Source: Firmicutes bacterium UBA7510
GTDB taxonomy: Bacteria; Bacillota; Clostridia; Tissierellales; Sedimentibacteraceae
Direction: 5' to 3'
DNA length: 64,000 nt
Assembly: GCA_002479485.1 (NCBI GenBank)
Contig: DLNM01000035.1
Location: 188,676-252,675 of the forward strand
Part shown: in pieces, positions 53,351-61,706 of the stretch
Layout of the letters: each line of letters begins with the position of its first letter
Numbering within the stretch: the first letter of the stretch is position 1
Translations under genes and position numbers: made by a program
Notes under the pieces: generated by a model
The model's database searches: none
What the model saw: only the letters and a program-made list of their open reading frames with translations
Told to the model about the DNA's origin: nothing

Positions 53351-53401
53351 AATAAATGCGATTGTCTTTTTTATATAAAAGAAAACGCATTTATTTTTTT
53401 A
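53351..53401 (+). terminator. Intrinsic terminator after yunB
   Basis: AATAAATGCG (53351-53360) pairs with CGCATTTATT (53386-53395), with an inner TCTTTT/AAAAGA stem, and runs into a T-tract. Confidence 0.85.
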
Positions 53402-53452
53402 TTTGAATTTTTATTAACATCATCAATTAATTATTGACAAAAAAAATTCTAT

Positions 53453-53487
53453 AATGTAGACTACATTTGCTTATTTTATGATATAAT
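53453..53487 (+). promoter_or_regulatory. purA promoter with candidate operator palindrome
   Basis: TGATATAAT (53479-53487) is an extended -10. Where the -35 would be lies the perfect palindrome AATGTAG-A-CTACATT (53453-53467), overlapping a second TATAAT at 53450-53455. The palindrome is well placed to block RNA polymerase. Confidence 0.55.
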
Positions 53488-53540
53488 ATTGATAATATGT
53501 AATATTTATTAAATTTAAAACTATTAAAGGAGAGTTATTT

Positions 53541-54815
53541 ATGTTAACAGCAATTGTTGGAATAAATTGGGGAGATGAAGGAAAGGGTAGAATGGTTGAC
53601 CTGCTTGCTAGCGAATATGATATAGTTGTAAGATATCAAGGAGGGAATAATGCAGGACACACTGTTGTAAATCATCTTGGTAAATTTATACTAAATCTAT
53701 TGCCTTCGGGTATACTTAGACCTGAGGTTACTAATGTTATGGGTAATGGAATGGTAATAGATATTGAACATTTATACAATGAAATGGGAAGACTTACAAG
53801 TGCTGGAGTAAAAATAACTCCTGAAAATTTAAAAATTAGCGATAAAGCAATAATTTGTATGCCTTATCATGTTATTTTAGATGGTTTAGAGGAAGATAGA
53901 TTAGGTGATGCAAAATACGGTTCGACTAGAAGAGGAATAGCTCCGGTTTATAGTGATAAATATATGAAAAAAGGTATAAGAATGGGAGATTTGTTATATC
54001 CTGAATCATTAAAAAAACGTTTGAAGGGCATTGTTGATTGGAAAAATCTCACTGTTGAAGGTGTGTATAATGCTCCAAAAATAGAATATGAAGATATGAT
54101 AGATTGGTTAGATAAATATTCAAAAGATATAAAAGATTTTATCTGTGATACAGGTATATATTTAAATGAAGCTGCAAAGGCAAATAAAAAAATAATGTTT
54201 GAAGCTCAACTTGGAGCATTAAGAGACATCGATTTTGGAATTTATCCATTTACATCATCTTCTTCAACCATAGCTTCCTATGCTCCTATTGGTTCTGGAG
54301 TTCCAAATTTGAAACTATCTAATACAATAGGTATAATGAAGGCATATTCTACATGTGTTGGAGAAGGGCCATTCACAGCAGAAATGTTTGGAGATGAAGC
54401 TGAAAGACTGCGTAAAGAGGGATTTGAATATGGAGCAGCAACAGGAAGACCAAGAAGAGTAGGACCATTTGATGTGGTAGCATCTAGATATGGAGTTAGA
54501 GTGCAAGGTGCAAATGAGCTTGCATTAACTAAGCTTGATGTGTTATCATATATGGATAAGGTACCTGTTTGTACCGGATATGAGATTAATGGCCAAGTAG
54601 TAAATGAATTTCCATTTGGTGAATTACTTGATAATGCAAAACCAGTTGTTGAATATTTGGATGGCTGGAAATGTGATGTTAGCAAATGTAGGAAGGTAAG
54701 TGAATTGCCTAAAGAGGCGATTTACTATATTAAATATATTGAAAAGGCTGTGGATTGCCGCATAAAATATGTTTCAGTAGGACCTGAAAGAGAAGATTAT
54801 GTGACAATGCACTAG
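53541..54815 (+). CDS. purA: Adenylosuccinate synthetase
   Basis: A 424-residue GTP-dependent enzyme that joins IMP and aspartate on the way to AMP. Motifs are the P-loop GINWGDEGKGRMVD, GGNNAGHTVV (catalytic His) and the GTP-site segment ALTKLDVL. The length is standard. AAGGAGAG precedes the ATG. Other purine genes are not in the window. The 3' end is 8 bases from hflX. Confidence 0.97.
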   Translation: MLTAIVGINWGDEGKGRMVDLLASEYDIVVRYQGGNNAGHTVVNHLGKFILNLLPSGILRPEVTNVMGNGMVIDIEHLYNEMGRLTSAGVKITPENLKISDKAIICMPYHVILDGLEEDRLGDAKYGSTRRGIAPVYSDKYMKKGIRMGDLLYPESLKKRLKGIVDWKNLTVEGVYNAPKIEYEDMIDWLDKYSKDIKDFICDTGIYLNEAAKANKKIMFEAQLGALRDIDFGIYPFTSSSSTIASYAPIGSGVPNLKLSNTIGIMKAYSTCVGEGPFTAEMFGDEAERLRKEGFEYGAATGRPRRVGPFDVVASRYGVRVQGANELALTKLDVLSYMDKVPVCTGYEINGQVVNEFPFGELLDNAKPVVEYLDGWKCDVSKCRKVSELPKEAIYYIKYIEKAVDCRIKYVSVGPEREDYVTMH

Positions 54816-54823
54816 GGTGTGCT

Positions 54824-56089
54824 ATGGAAAAAGAAAGAGAGAAATGTTTGATTGTTGGAATACAGTTAACTGGCAGTGATGAAGAAAATGATATGGAGGA
54901 GCTTACACAGCTTGTTGAGGCTGCGGAAGGAGAAGTTCTTGGATGCGTAATTCAAAATAGACATAGTATTGATAATAGGTTTTATTTAGGTCAAGGAAAA
55001 TTAGAAGAAATAGCTAACTATGCTAGTGAGTTAGATGTTGAGACAATTATATTTAATGACGAATTATCAGGTTCTCAGCTTAAAAATATTGAGGATATAG
55101 TAGATAGAAGAGTTATTGATAGAACTACCCTAATACTTGATATTTTTGCTAGACGTGCTTTAACTAACGAGGGTAAGCTTCAAGTTGAACTTGCACAGCT
55201 TAAATATAAGTTGCCTAGGCTAGCTGGAATGAGACAGGATTTATCTAGACAGGGTGGGGGTATTGGCTCAAAAGGACCTGGTGAAAAGAAGATAGAAACT
55301 GATAGAAGACATATAGTGTCTCGTATACAAGATATAGAGGCACAAATTGATAAAATTGAGCAAGTTAGAGATACAAAAAGAAAGAAAAGAATGAAGGATG
55401 AAATACCAGTTGTATCTATAGTTGGATATACAAATGCAGGTAAGTCCACTCTTTTAAATTCTTTAATTGAAACTTGCTATGCAGATGAAGAGCTTGAAAA
55501 TAAAAAGGTATTTGTAAGAGATATGCTTTTTGCAACTCTTGATACAGAGCATAGAAGGGTAAAATTACCTGGCGGAAGATATGTTATATTTTCTGATACT
55601 GTTGGATTTATTAAAAAGCTTCCAACACAAATAGTTAAAGCATTCAAAGGTACTCTTGAAGAACTAAAATACGCAAATTTAATTTTACATCTTATAGATA
55701 TTAATGATGAAAATCTTGATCTACATAGACAAACAACTCTTGATTTAATATCACAAATAACTGACAATGAAATATCTGTTGTTACTGTTTATAATAAAAT
55801 TGACAAGATTGATGATTCAAATGTAAGGTTTATACCAAACGAAAACACTTTATATATATCTGCTACTGAGAAAAATAATGTAAGTGATCTTTTAGAATAT
55901 ATAGATAATAAAATTAATGGTGAAAAAGCTAAATATGCTTTCAAAATACCTAATAGCGACTTAAAGTCATTTTATTATCTTTATGAAAATAGATTTACAG
56001 AAAATGTTGAGTATGTAGAAGATGGAGTAAAGCTTGAAGCAATAATATATGAAGATGAAAAATACAAGTATGAGACATATATACTATAA
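54824..56089 (+). CDS. hflX: HflX ribosome-associated GTPase
   Basis: A 421-residue protein. The N-terminal nucleotide-binding domain (about 1-120) is followed by a coiled region with GKLQVELAQLKYKLPRL and RQGGGIGSKGPGEKKIE. The G domain has G1 GYTNAGKSTLLNSL, G3 DTVGFIKKLP and G4 NKID. HflX splits stalled or hibernating ribosomes under stress. The binding site upstream is weak (GGGTGTG), which suggests coupling to purA. Confidence 0.94.
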   Translation: MEKEREKCLIVGIQLTGSDEENDMEELTQLVEAAEGEVLGCVIQNRHSIDNRFYLGQGKLEEIANYASELDVETIIFNDELSGSQLKNIEDIVDRRVIDRTTLILDIFARRALTNEGKLQVELAQLKYKLPRLAGMRQDLSRQGGGIGSKGPGEKKIETDRRHIVSRIQDIEAQIDKIEQVRDTKRKKRMKDEIPVVSIVGYTNAGKSTLLNSLIETCYADEELENKKVFVRDMLFATLDTEHRRVKLPGGRYVIFSDTVGFIKKLPTQIVKAFKGTLEELKYANLILHLIDINDENLDLHRQTTLDLISQITDNEISVVTVYNKIDKIDDSNVRFIPNENTLYISATEKNNVSDLLEYIDNKINGEKAKYAFKIPNSDLKSFYYLYENRFTENVEYVEDGVKLEAIIYEDEKYKYETYIL

Positions 56090-56135
56090 GGAGTAAAGGG
56101 TAATGCCCTAACTCCATTGCATGGAGGTAATTATG
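56090..56135 (+). repeat. Hairpin plus ribosome-site cassette before the IMPACT-family gene
   Basis: GGAGT (56090-56094) pairs with ACTCC (56111-56115) around an inner AGGG/CCCT stem (56097-56100 with 56106-56109). The following 18 bases, 56118-56135, are identical to the cassette before spoVAD. Confidence 0.6.
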
Positions 56136-56777
56136 GCTAGTTTTAAAACAGTACACGACTTTGGATGTGAAGAAATAATTATTAATAAATCAAGGTTTAT
56201 AGGATATGCTAGTCCAATAAATAGCGAGGATGAAGCAATAGAGTTTATTAATCAAATTAGAAAAAAACACAGCGATGCAACCCATAATGTATATGCATAT
56301 GTTTATGGAGACAACAATAACATCCAAAGATTTAGTGATGATGGAGAACCATCTGGAACTGCTGGTATGCCAGTTTTAAATGTTATAAAACTAGAGAATT
56401 TAAGAAATGTTGTAGTAGTAGTAACTAGATATTATGGCGGTGTAAAGCTTGGAGCTGGTGGACTTGTAAGAGCTTATACTAAAGGAGCAAAAATTGGTCT
56501 TGATAGCGGTATAATAGTAGATAAGACTATGTTTTATGATATTCTTATAGAAATTGATTACACTCTTCTTGGCAAAGTTGAAAATGAGCTTACAAAAAAT
56601 AACTATATAATTAAAGACAAAGTATTTGGTGAAAACGTAGTGTTAAATATTTTATGTATTGAGGAAGATTTAGAAAAATTAAAAGCTATAATTCTTAATA
56701 CAACTAGTGCAAAATGTAAGATAACAGTGGATAGTTCTTCATTTTATTCGATAAATGACAACAGATTAATATTATAA
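56133..56777 (+). CDS. YigZ/IMPACT-family protein
   Basis: A 214-residue protein. The N-terminal Impact domain has KSRFIGYASPINSEDEA, HNVYAYVYG, FSDDGEPSGTAGMPVLNVI and VVVVTRYYGGVKLGAGGLVRAY, the family signature; the C-terminal 70 residues form the ferredoxin-like domain. The family's bacterial role is unclear, possibly linked to translation control. The ATG at 56133 lies correctly behind TGGAGG; the in-frame ATG at 56121 is inside the shared cassette. Confidence 0.93.
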   Translation: MASFKTVHDFGCEEIIINKSRFIGYASPINSEDEAIEFINQIRKKHSDATHNVYAYVYGDNNNIQRFSDDGEPSGTAGMPVLNVIKLENLRNVVVVVTRYYGGVKLGAGGLVRAYTKGAKIGLDSGIIVDKTMFYDILIEIDYTLLGKVENELTKNNYIIKDKVFGENVVLNILCIEEDLEKLKAIILNTTSAKCKITVDSSSFYSINDNRLIL

Positions 56778-56798
56778 TTAGTCTGAAAATTAAAAAAA

Positions 56799-56827
56799 TT
56801 GAAATACTATAAACTTTGTGATATAAT
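56799..56827 (+). promoter_or_regulatory. Promoter of the yebC-ruv operon
   Basis: TTGAAA (56799-56804), a 17-base spacer and TATAAT (56822-56827). It heads yebC and probably the whole ruvC-ruvA-ruvB-spoIID-queA-tgt run. Confidence 0.75.
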
Positions 56828-56868
56828 ATCTATGCAATTTTGGTAAAATTGAATTTATAAATGATTAA

Positions 56869-56893
56869 AGTGTGAAAAATAGAATTTCACACT
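56869..56893 (+). repeat. 9-bp hairpin just before the yebC ribosome site
   Basis: AGTGTGAAA (56869-56877) pairs perfectly with TTTCACACT (56885-56893); AAGGAGG follows two bases later. It is the clearest single copy of the GTGAA/TTCAC hairpin family in this window. Confidence 0.75.
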
Positions 56894-56906
56894 AAGGAGG
56901 AATATT

Positions 56907-57647
56907 ATGTCAGGACATTCAAAATGGGCGAATACAAAGCATAGAAAAGGTAAACAAGATATTAAAAGAGCTAAAATATTTACAAAATTAGCTAGAGCTA
57001 TAACTGTTGCTACTAGAGAAGGTGGCGGAGATCCAATGTACAATGCTTCTTTAGCAACTGCAATTGAAAAGGCTAAGGCTGAAAACATGCCTAATGATAA
57101 TATTGATAGAGCTATAAAAACTGGTTTAGGCGGACTTAATGGTGAAATATTTGACCACATAACTTATGAAGCATATGGTCCATGTGGAACTGCATTTATG
57201 GTGCAATGTTTAACTAATAATAAAAACAGAACTGCAGCAGATGTAAGACATTATTTCTCAAAATTTGGTGGAAATTTAGGCTCTACAGGCTGTGTGGGAT
57301 ATTTATTTGACAGAAAAGGTATTATAACAATAGAGTTATCAGAAAGTATAAATGAAGAAGAATTAATGATGGCTGCTCTTGATGCTGGAGCTGATGATTT
57401 TGAAGTAGATGAATTATATGAAATAATAACATCACCAGAAAACTTTATGTCAGTATTAAATGCATTAAAGGATGCGGGATATTTAAATGCAAAAGGTGAA
57501 GTAGCTTATTTGCCACAAAATTACGTAAAAGTTGAAGGTGAAGAAAATCTTAAAAACCTTGATAAATTAATTGATGCACTTGATGACAATGATGATGTTC
57601 AAGAAGTTTACCACAACTGGGATATGCCTGAAGAAGACGAGGAATAA
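56907..57647 (+). CDS. yebC: YebC/PmpR-family protein
   Basis: A 246-residue protein of standard length. Family hallmarks are SGHSKWANTKHRKGKQD, ARAITVATREGGGDP, ENMPNDNIDRAI, YEAYGPCGTAFMVQCLTNNKNRT and GCVGYLFDRKG. Members act as transcription regulators or, as recent work on the family suggests, as helpers that relieve ribosome stalling at proline-rich stretches. AAGGAGG is just upstream, preceded by a 9-bp hairpin. The stop overlaps the ruvC start by one base. Confidence 0.96.
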   Translation: MSGHSKWANTKHRKGKQDIKRAKIFTKLARAITVATREGGGDPMYNASLATAIEKAKAENMPNDNIDRAIKTGLGGLNGEIFDHITYEAYGPCGTAFMVQCLTNNKNRTAADVRHYFSKFGGNLGSTGCVGYLFDRKGIITIELSESINEEELMMAALDAGADDFEVDELYEIITSPENFMSVLNALKDAGYLNAKGEVAYLPQNYVKVEGEENLKNLDKLIDALDDNDDVQEVYHNWDMPEEDEE

Positions 57648-58147
57648 TGATAATTTTAGGAATGGACCCTGGTCTTGCAATATCTGGTTATGGTATTATA
57701 GAGTATGTGGGTAATAAATTTAAAATGCTAGAATATGGTTGTGTGACTAGTGAACCTTCTATGCCTTTTCCATTAAGGCTTAAGCATATTTATGAATCAT
57801 ATATTGAAATGATTGATAAATATAGACCTAATGCTATTGCTGTGGAAGAATTGTTTTACAATAAAAACGTTAAAACTGCAATAGCTATAGGGGAAGCTAG
57901 AGGGGTTCATTTATTAGCAGGGCAGATGAAGGACATACCATTATACGAATATACACCATTACAAATAAAGCAAGGAATTGTAGGTTATGGCAGGGCTGAA
58001 AAAAAGCAGGTACAGGAAATGGTCAAGCTTATTTTAGGCTTAGATATGATACCAAAACCCGATGATGCAGCTGATGGACTAGCTGCGGCAATTTGTCATG
58101 CACATTCATTAAAATTTTGTGAAGACTTTAGAATTACAGGATATTAA
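57647..58147 (+). CDS. ruvC: Holliday junction endonuclease RuvC
   Basis: A 166-residue resolvase. The four acidic catalytic positions are visible: Asp in GMDPGLA, Glu in AVEELFYNKN, and Asp residues in KPDDAADGLAAAICH. It cleaves Holliday junctions presented by RuvAB. It shares the TAATG junction with yebC and lies 19 bases before ruvA. Confidence 0.97.
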   Translation: MIILGMDPGLAISGYGIIEYVGNKFKMLEYGCVTSEPSMPFPLRLKHIYESYIEMIDKYRPNAIAVEELFYNKNVKTAIAIGEARGVHLLAGQMKDIPLYEYTPLQIKQGIVGYGRAEKKQVQEMVKLILGLDMIPKPDDAADGLAAAICHAHSLKFCEDFRITGY

Positions 58148-58166
58148 TAACGGAAGGAAATCAAAT

Positions 58167-58769
58167 ATGATAAGTTATATTAAAGGTGAAGTTGTAAAAA
58201 AAGGTATTGATTATTTAATAATTGAAAACAATGGTATAGGTTATTATATTAATACATCTTTTAATACATTAAAGAATTTATCAGAAGGTGATGTTTCTTC
58301 TGTTTTTACTTATATGCATATAAGAGAAGATGTACTTGCCTTATATGGTTTTTCAAAAAAAGATGAACTTGAAATGTTTAAAAAGCTAATTTCAGTAAAT
58401 GGTATAGGACCAAAGGCTGGACTAGCTGTATTATCTACATATGATATAAATAGTGTAAAGGTAGCAATTCTTAAGGATGATGTCAATGCCATATCAAAGG
58501 TTCCTGGAATTGGCAAAAAAACAGCTAGTAAAATAATTTTAGACTTAAAGGATAAGGTCGGAAGCATAGATGAAATAGACAGTATTAATTTAAGTGATAT
58601 TGAAGTAATTAGTGATAGTGTTAATAACGATATAGAAGACATATCTAAAGTTCTAATGACTTTAGGATTTAGTCAGTTAGAGGCTAAGAAGGCTCTTGAA
58701 AACATTGATATATCTGGAAAAACAGAAAATCAAATTATTAAAGAGGCTTTAAAAAATTTGAACAGGTAG
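58167..58769 (+). CDS. ruvA: Holliday junction-binding protein RuvA
   Basis: A 200-residue junction-binding subunit. The N-terminal OB fold (MISYIKGEVVKKGIDYLI) is followed by two HhH motifs (SVNGIGPKAGLAVLSTY and VPGIGKKTASKIILDLKDK) and the C-terminal RuvB-binding domain (VLMTLGFSQLEAKKALE). The start at 58167 has GGAAGG upstream; the in-frame ATG at 58119 lies inside ruvC. An array of hairpins separates it from ruvB. Confidence 0.97.
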   Translation: MISYIKGEVVKKGIDYLIIENNGIGYYINTSFNTLKNLSEGDVSSVFTYMHIREDVLALYGFSKKDELEMFKKLISVNGIGPKAGLAVLSTYDINSVKVAILKDDVNAISKVPGIGKKTASKIILDLKDKVGSIDEIDSINLSDIEVISDSVNNDIEDISKVLMTLGFSQLEAKKALENIDISGKTENQIIKEALKNLNR

Positions 58770-58771
58770 GA

Positions 58772-58914
58772 GAGTGAAGAAAAAAACACTCTTCACAGAG
58801 TGAAATGAATTTCACTCTATGGAAGAATCAAAAAGCTATTCTTCAAGTGTAAAATTTGTTTTACACTAAGATCATTGTGACGCTGCAAAGTGGCGTTATG
58901 GAGGAAATAATGGA
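58772..58914 (+). repeat. Array of five hairpins between ruvA and ruvB
   Basis: Stems in order: GTGAAG/CTTCAC (58774-58779 with 58791-58796), GAGTGAAA/TTTCACTC (58798-58805 with 58810-58817), GAAGAAT/ATTCTTC (58822-58828 with 58838-58844), AGTGTAAAA/TTTTACACT (58846-58854 with 58859-58867) and TGACGC/GCGTTA (58878-58883 with 58893-58898). The array ends in the ruvB binding site and start, in a 25-base segment almost identical to the response-regulator cassette at 43746-43770. Confidence 0.78.
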
Positions 58915-59950
58915 AAAGCTTAATAGAGAAAATGATATTATAGTATCTACAATAAATTCAGGTGAAGAGGATCTCGAGCTTAGCCTTAGACCACAAAAGC
59001 TGACTCAATACATAGGTCAAGATAAGGTTAAGGAAAAAATGAGCATTTTTATTGAGGCTGCTAAAATGAGAAATGAGCCTTTAGATCACGTGCTTTTATC
59101 AGGACCTCCGGGGCTTGGAAAAACAACTATGGCAAATATTATATCTAACGAAATGGGAGTTAATATTAGAATAACTTCTGGTCCTGCAATAGAAAGACCA
59201 GGAGATTTGGCAGCAATCTTGACTAATCTTAACGAAAATGATGTTTTGTTCATAGATGAAATTCATAGATTAAATAAGAGTGTTGAAGAAATTATGTACC
59301 CTGCTATGGAGGATTATGCCTTGGATATAATTATAGGCAAAGGGCCTTCTGCTCGTTCAATTAGACTTGATTTATCTAAGTTTACTTTGATTGGAGCAAC
59401 AACAAGAGCAGGTCTTTTAACATCTCCACTTAGAGATAGATTTGGTGTTATGTGTACTTTGGATTATTATAAGACAGAGGATTTAAAACAAATCATACTT
59501 AGGTCAGCAGGTATTATTGGAATTGAGATAGATGATGCTGGTGCACAGGAAATTGCAAGGCGTTCAAGAGGAACACCAAGAATTGCTAACAGATTATTAA
59601 GAAGAGTTAGAGATTTTGCTATAGTTAAAGGCAAAGGTAAAATAGATATTGAAACTGCAGATAAGGCATTATTAATGCTTGAAATAGATTCAATTGGTCT
59701 TGATAGACTGGATAGGAAAATATTAAATACAATTATTGATTTCTATAAGGGAGGTCCCGTTGGCGTAGATACATTAGCTGCATCTATAGGAGAGGAAAGA
59801 AGCACTATAGAGGATGTTTATGAGCCGTATTTATTGCAGATAGGTTTTTTAAATCGAACTCCAAGGGGTCGTGTAGTTACTGAAAAAGGCTTTAAACATG
59901 TTAAGAAAGAAAAAACAAAGAAAAGTCAGCTGGAAATTGATGAGGTATAA
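58910..59950 (+). CDS. ruvB: Holliday junction branch-migration ATPase RuvB
   Basis: A 346-residue AAA+ motor. The motifs are LRPQKLTQYIGQDKVKEKM, Walker A GPPGLGKTTMAN, Walker B LFIDEIHRLNKSVEE, sensor 1 GATTRAGLLTSPLRDRFG and the arginine-finger region, with the C-terminal winged helix (YLLQIGFLNRTPRGR). I start at 58910, behind GGAGG; the in-frame ATG at 58856 would translate part of the hairpin array. spoIID follows directly. Confidence 0.97.
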   Translation: MEKLNRENDIIVSTINSGEEDLELSLRPQKLTQYIGQDKVKEKMSIFIEAAKMRNEPLDHVLLSGPPGLGKTTMANIISNEMGVNIRITSGPAIERPGDLAAILTNLNENDVLFIDEIHRLNKSVEEIMYPAMEDYALDIIIGKGPSARSIRLDLSKFTLIGATTRAGLLTSPLRDRFGVMCTLDYYKTEDLKQIILRSAGIIGIEIDDAGAQEIARRSRGTPRIANRLLRRVRDFAIVKGKGKIDIETADKALLMLEIDSIGLDRLDRKILNTIIDFYKGGPVGVDTLAASIGEERSTIEDVYEPYLLQIGFLNRTPRGRVVTEKGFKHVKKEKTKKSQLEIDEV

Positions 59951-59951
59951 T

Positions 59952-61706
59952 ATGTCGAAAAAATTATTAAAAATAGTAATGCTTTTTATTGTTTTTACAA
60001 CGATACTTACTACTGTTTGTTACGCTGCGGATTCGGATACAACTGTAAGAGTGAGAGTTAGAAGACCAAGAAAGTTTGATGAACAAGTAGATTTAAAAGG
60101 TTACGGTAAAATAAATGTTTACAATATTCTTGAAAGCGAAGAAGTACCTATTGCTACTTTAGGTGAGAATGTAGATGTATTATTAGATACATTTTATAAT
60201 AATAAGTATTTAATGCAGACAGGTTACGATTCTAATACTATAATTGGTCCTTATCATTTAAAATTGACGAACTATGATTATACTGATTATAATACTGCTA
60301 AATCTAATGCAGATAGCTTAACAGCTAGCTATGGAATTAATTTTTATCCTTTTTATAACGGAAAAACTTTCAATATATATGGTGGTAATTTTATTAATAA
60401 TGCAGTTGCTTCTGATAAAAAGAATGCATTACTTCAATCTGGAATTAACTGCGAAGTAGTTAATGGACTTAATAAAAACATATCTGTATATGATACATCT
60501 AACAATATAGTTTTAATGTATAGTAGTAATTACAACATATATTTTTCATCATACAACAATGATTTAAAGTGTAATTCGATCGTTATCGATAAAAATACAT
60601 ATAGAGGCATGATGGCCTTTTCAACAGATATAAACAAGCTTGTTTCTATAAATAAAGTTTCTCTAAATTATTATTTATATGGAGTTATTGCTAATGAAAT
60701 AAGTGCTGTATGGCCAATTGAGTCTATAAAGGCTCAGGTTCTTGCTGCAAGAACTTATGCAGTAGCCAATATTAGCCCAAATTCAACTGTTGGCTATGAT
60801 ATGCAGGATAATCAAAACAGTCAGGTTTATGGGGGTTACGGCAGTGAAAAGTCGATAACTAATGCCTGTGTAGATGAAACAGACGGAAAGATGATATATT
60901 ATGATAATAAACTAATAACCGCATTTTTCCATTCTACAAGTGGTGGAAGAACAGAAAATAGTGAAAATATTTGGATGACCCCGCTTCCATATCTTAAAGC
61001 AGTTGATGATCCATATTCAAATATTTCACCCTACACAGAATGGCAGAAATCTCTAACCAAGGAAAATATTTTAAGTATAGTTAAAGAAACCAATGCTAAC
61101 ATAACTGATGTTTATAATGTTGTAGTAACAAAGGTTTCAGAAAACGAGAGAGTTTTAGAATGTATAATATCTACAAATGTTGGAGATATTATATTAAAAA
61201 AGGAAAATGTTAGAGCAACACTTGGATATGATATATTGCTTAGTTCTTGGTTTACTATAACTACAGACTGTGATTTTTATTTAATTAGTGAAAATAGTTT
61301 GAAATTTGATAATAAAGAAAATTCAAATGATAATATATTAGGTAAAGATAGTTTACTAGATGATAGCTTATTAGATGACAGTGCAAGTAGTCAACAAAAT
61401 CAAGGAAATAGTAATTCTAGCAGCAATACAGAAACACAGAATCCTGATGATAAAAGAGTTTCATTAGACAATAAATACATTGTTTCCTCATCTGGAACAT
61501 CAAAGATTGATAACAACAATCTAAGCGTTATTTCTTCTTCCGGTACATCTAAATTATCTGCTGCTTCTAACGTTTACTATTTTAATGGCAGAGGATGGGG
61601 ACATGGAGTAGGAATGAGCCAATACGGAGCTAAAAAAATGGCTGAAGAAGGATTTACATATGAGCAAATTTTAAAGCATTATTATACTGGAGTAGAAATT
61701 AAATGA
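59952..61706 (+). CDS. spoIID: SpoIID/LytB-domain cell-wall protein with low-complexity insert
   Basis: A 584-residue secreted protein with signal peptide (to about residue 25). The SpoIID catalytic part has YLYGVIANEISAVWPIESIK with the catalytic Glu, QVLAARTYA and FFHSTSGGRTENSENIW. An insert of about 110 residues, rich in Ser, Asn and Asp, includes a near-duplicated SSSGTSK element. The end of the domain then resumes as RGWGHGVGMSQYGAKKMAEEG. SpoIID is a lytic transglycosylase needed for engulfment. The symbol is tentative, since LytB-type paralogues look alike; the ruv/queA/tgt context is common in Clostridia. Confidence 0.85.
   Translation: MSKKLLKIVMLFIVFTTILTTVCYAADSDTTVRVRVRRPRKFDEQVDLKGYGKINVYNILESEEVPIATLGENVDVLLDTFYNNKYLMQTGYDSNTIIGPYHLKLTNYDYTDYNTAKSNADSLTASYGINFYPFYNGKTFNIYGGNFINNAVASDKKNALLQSGINCEVVNGLNKNISVYDTSNNIVLMYSSNYNIYFSSYNNDLKCNSIVIDKNTYRGMMAFSTDINKLVSINKVSLNYYLYGVIANEISAVWPIESIKAQVLAARTYAVANISPNSTVGYDMQDNQNSQVYGGYGSEKSITNACVDETDGKMIYYDNKLITAFFHSTSGGRTENSENIWMTPLPYLKAVDDPYSNISPYTEWQKSLTKENILSIVKETNANITDVYNVVVTKVSENERVLECIISTNVGDIILKKENVRATLGYDILLSSWFTITTDCDFYLISENSLKFDNKENSNDNILGKDSLLDDSLLDDSASSQQNQGNSNSSSNTETQNPDDKRVSLDNKYIVSSSGTSKIDNNNLSVISSSGTSKLSAASNVYYFNGRGWGHGVGMSQYGAKKMAEEGFTYEQILKHYYTGVEIK

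Noticed and set aside
53434..53455. Promoter TTGACA...TATAAT before purA
   Set aside because: The two boxes are separated by only 10 bases, too short for a housekeeping promoter; the extended -10 at 53479 is a better candidate.
53345..53540. Purine riboswitch before purA
   Set aside because: The three-way junction core and conserved loop sequences are not present; only a terminator for yunB and a DNA palindrome are seen.
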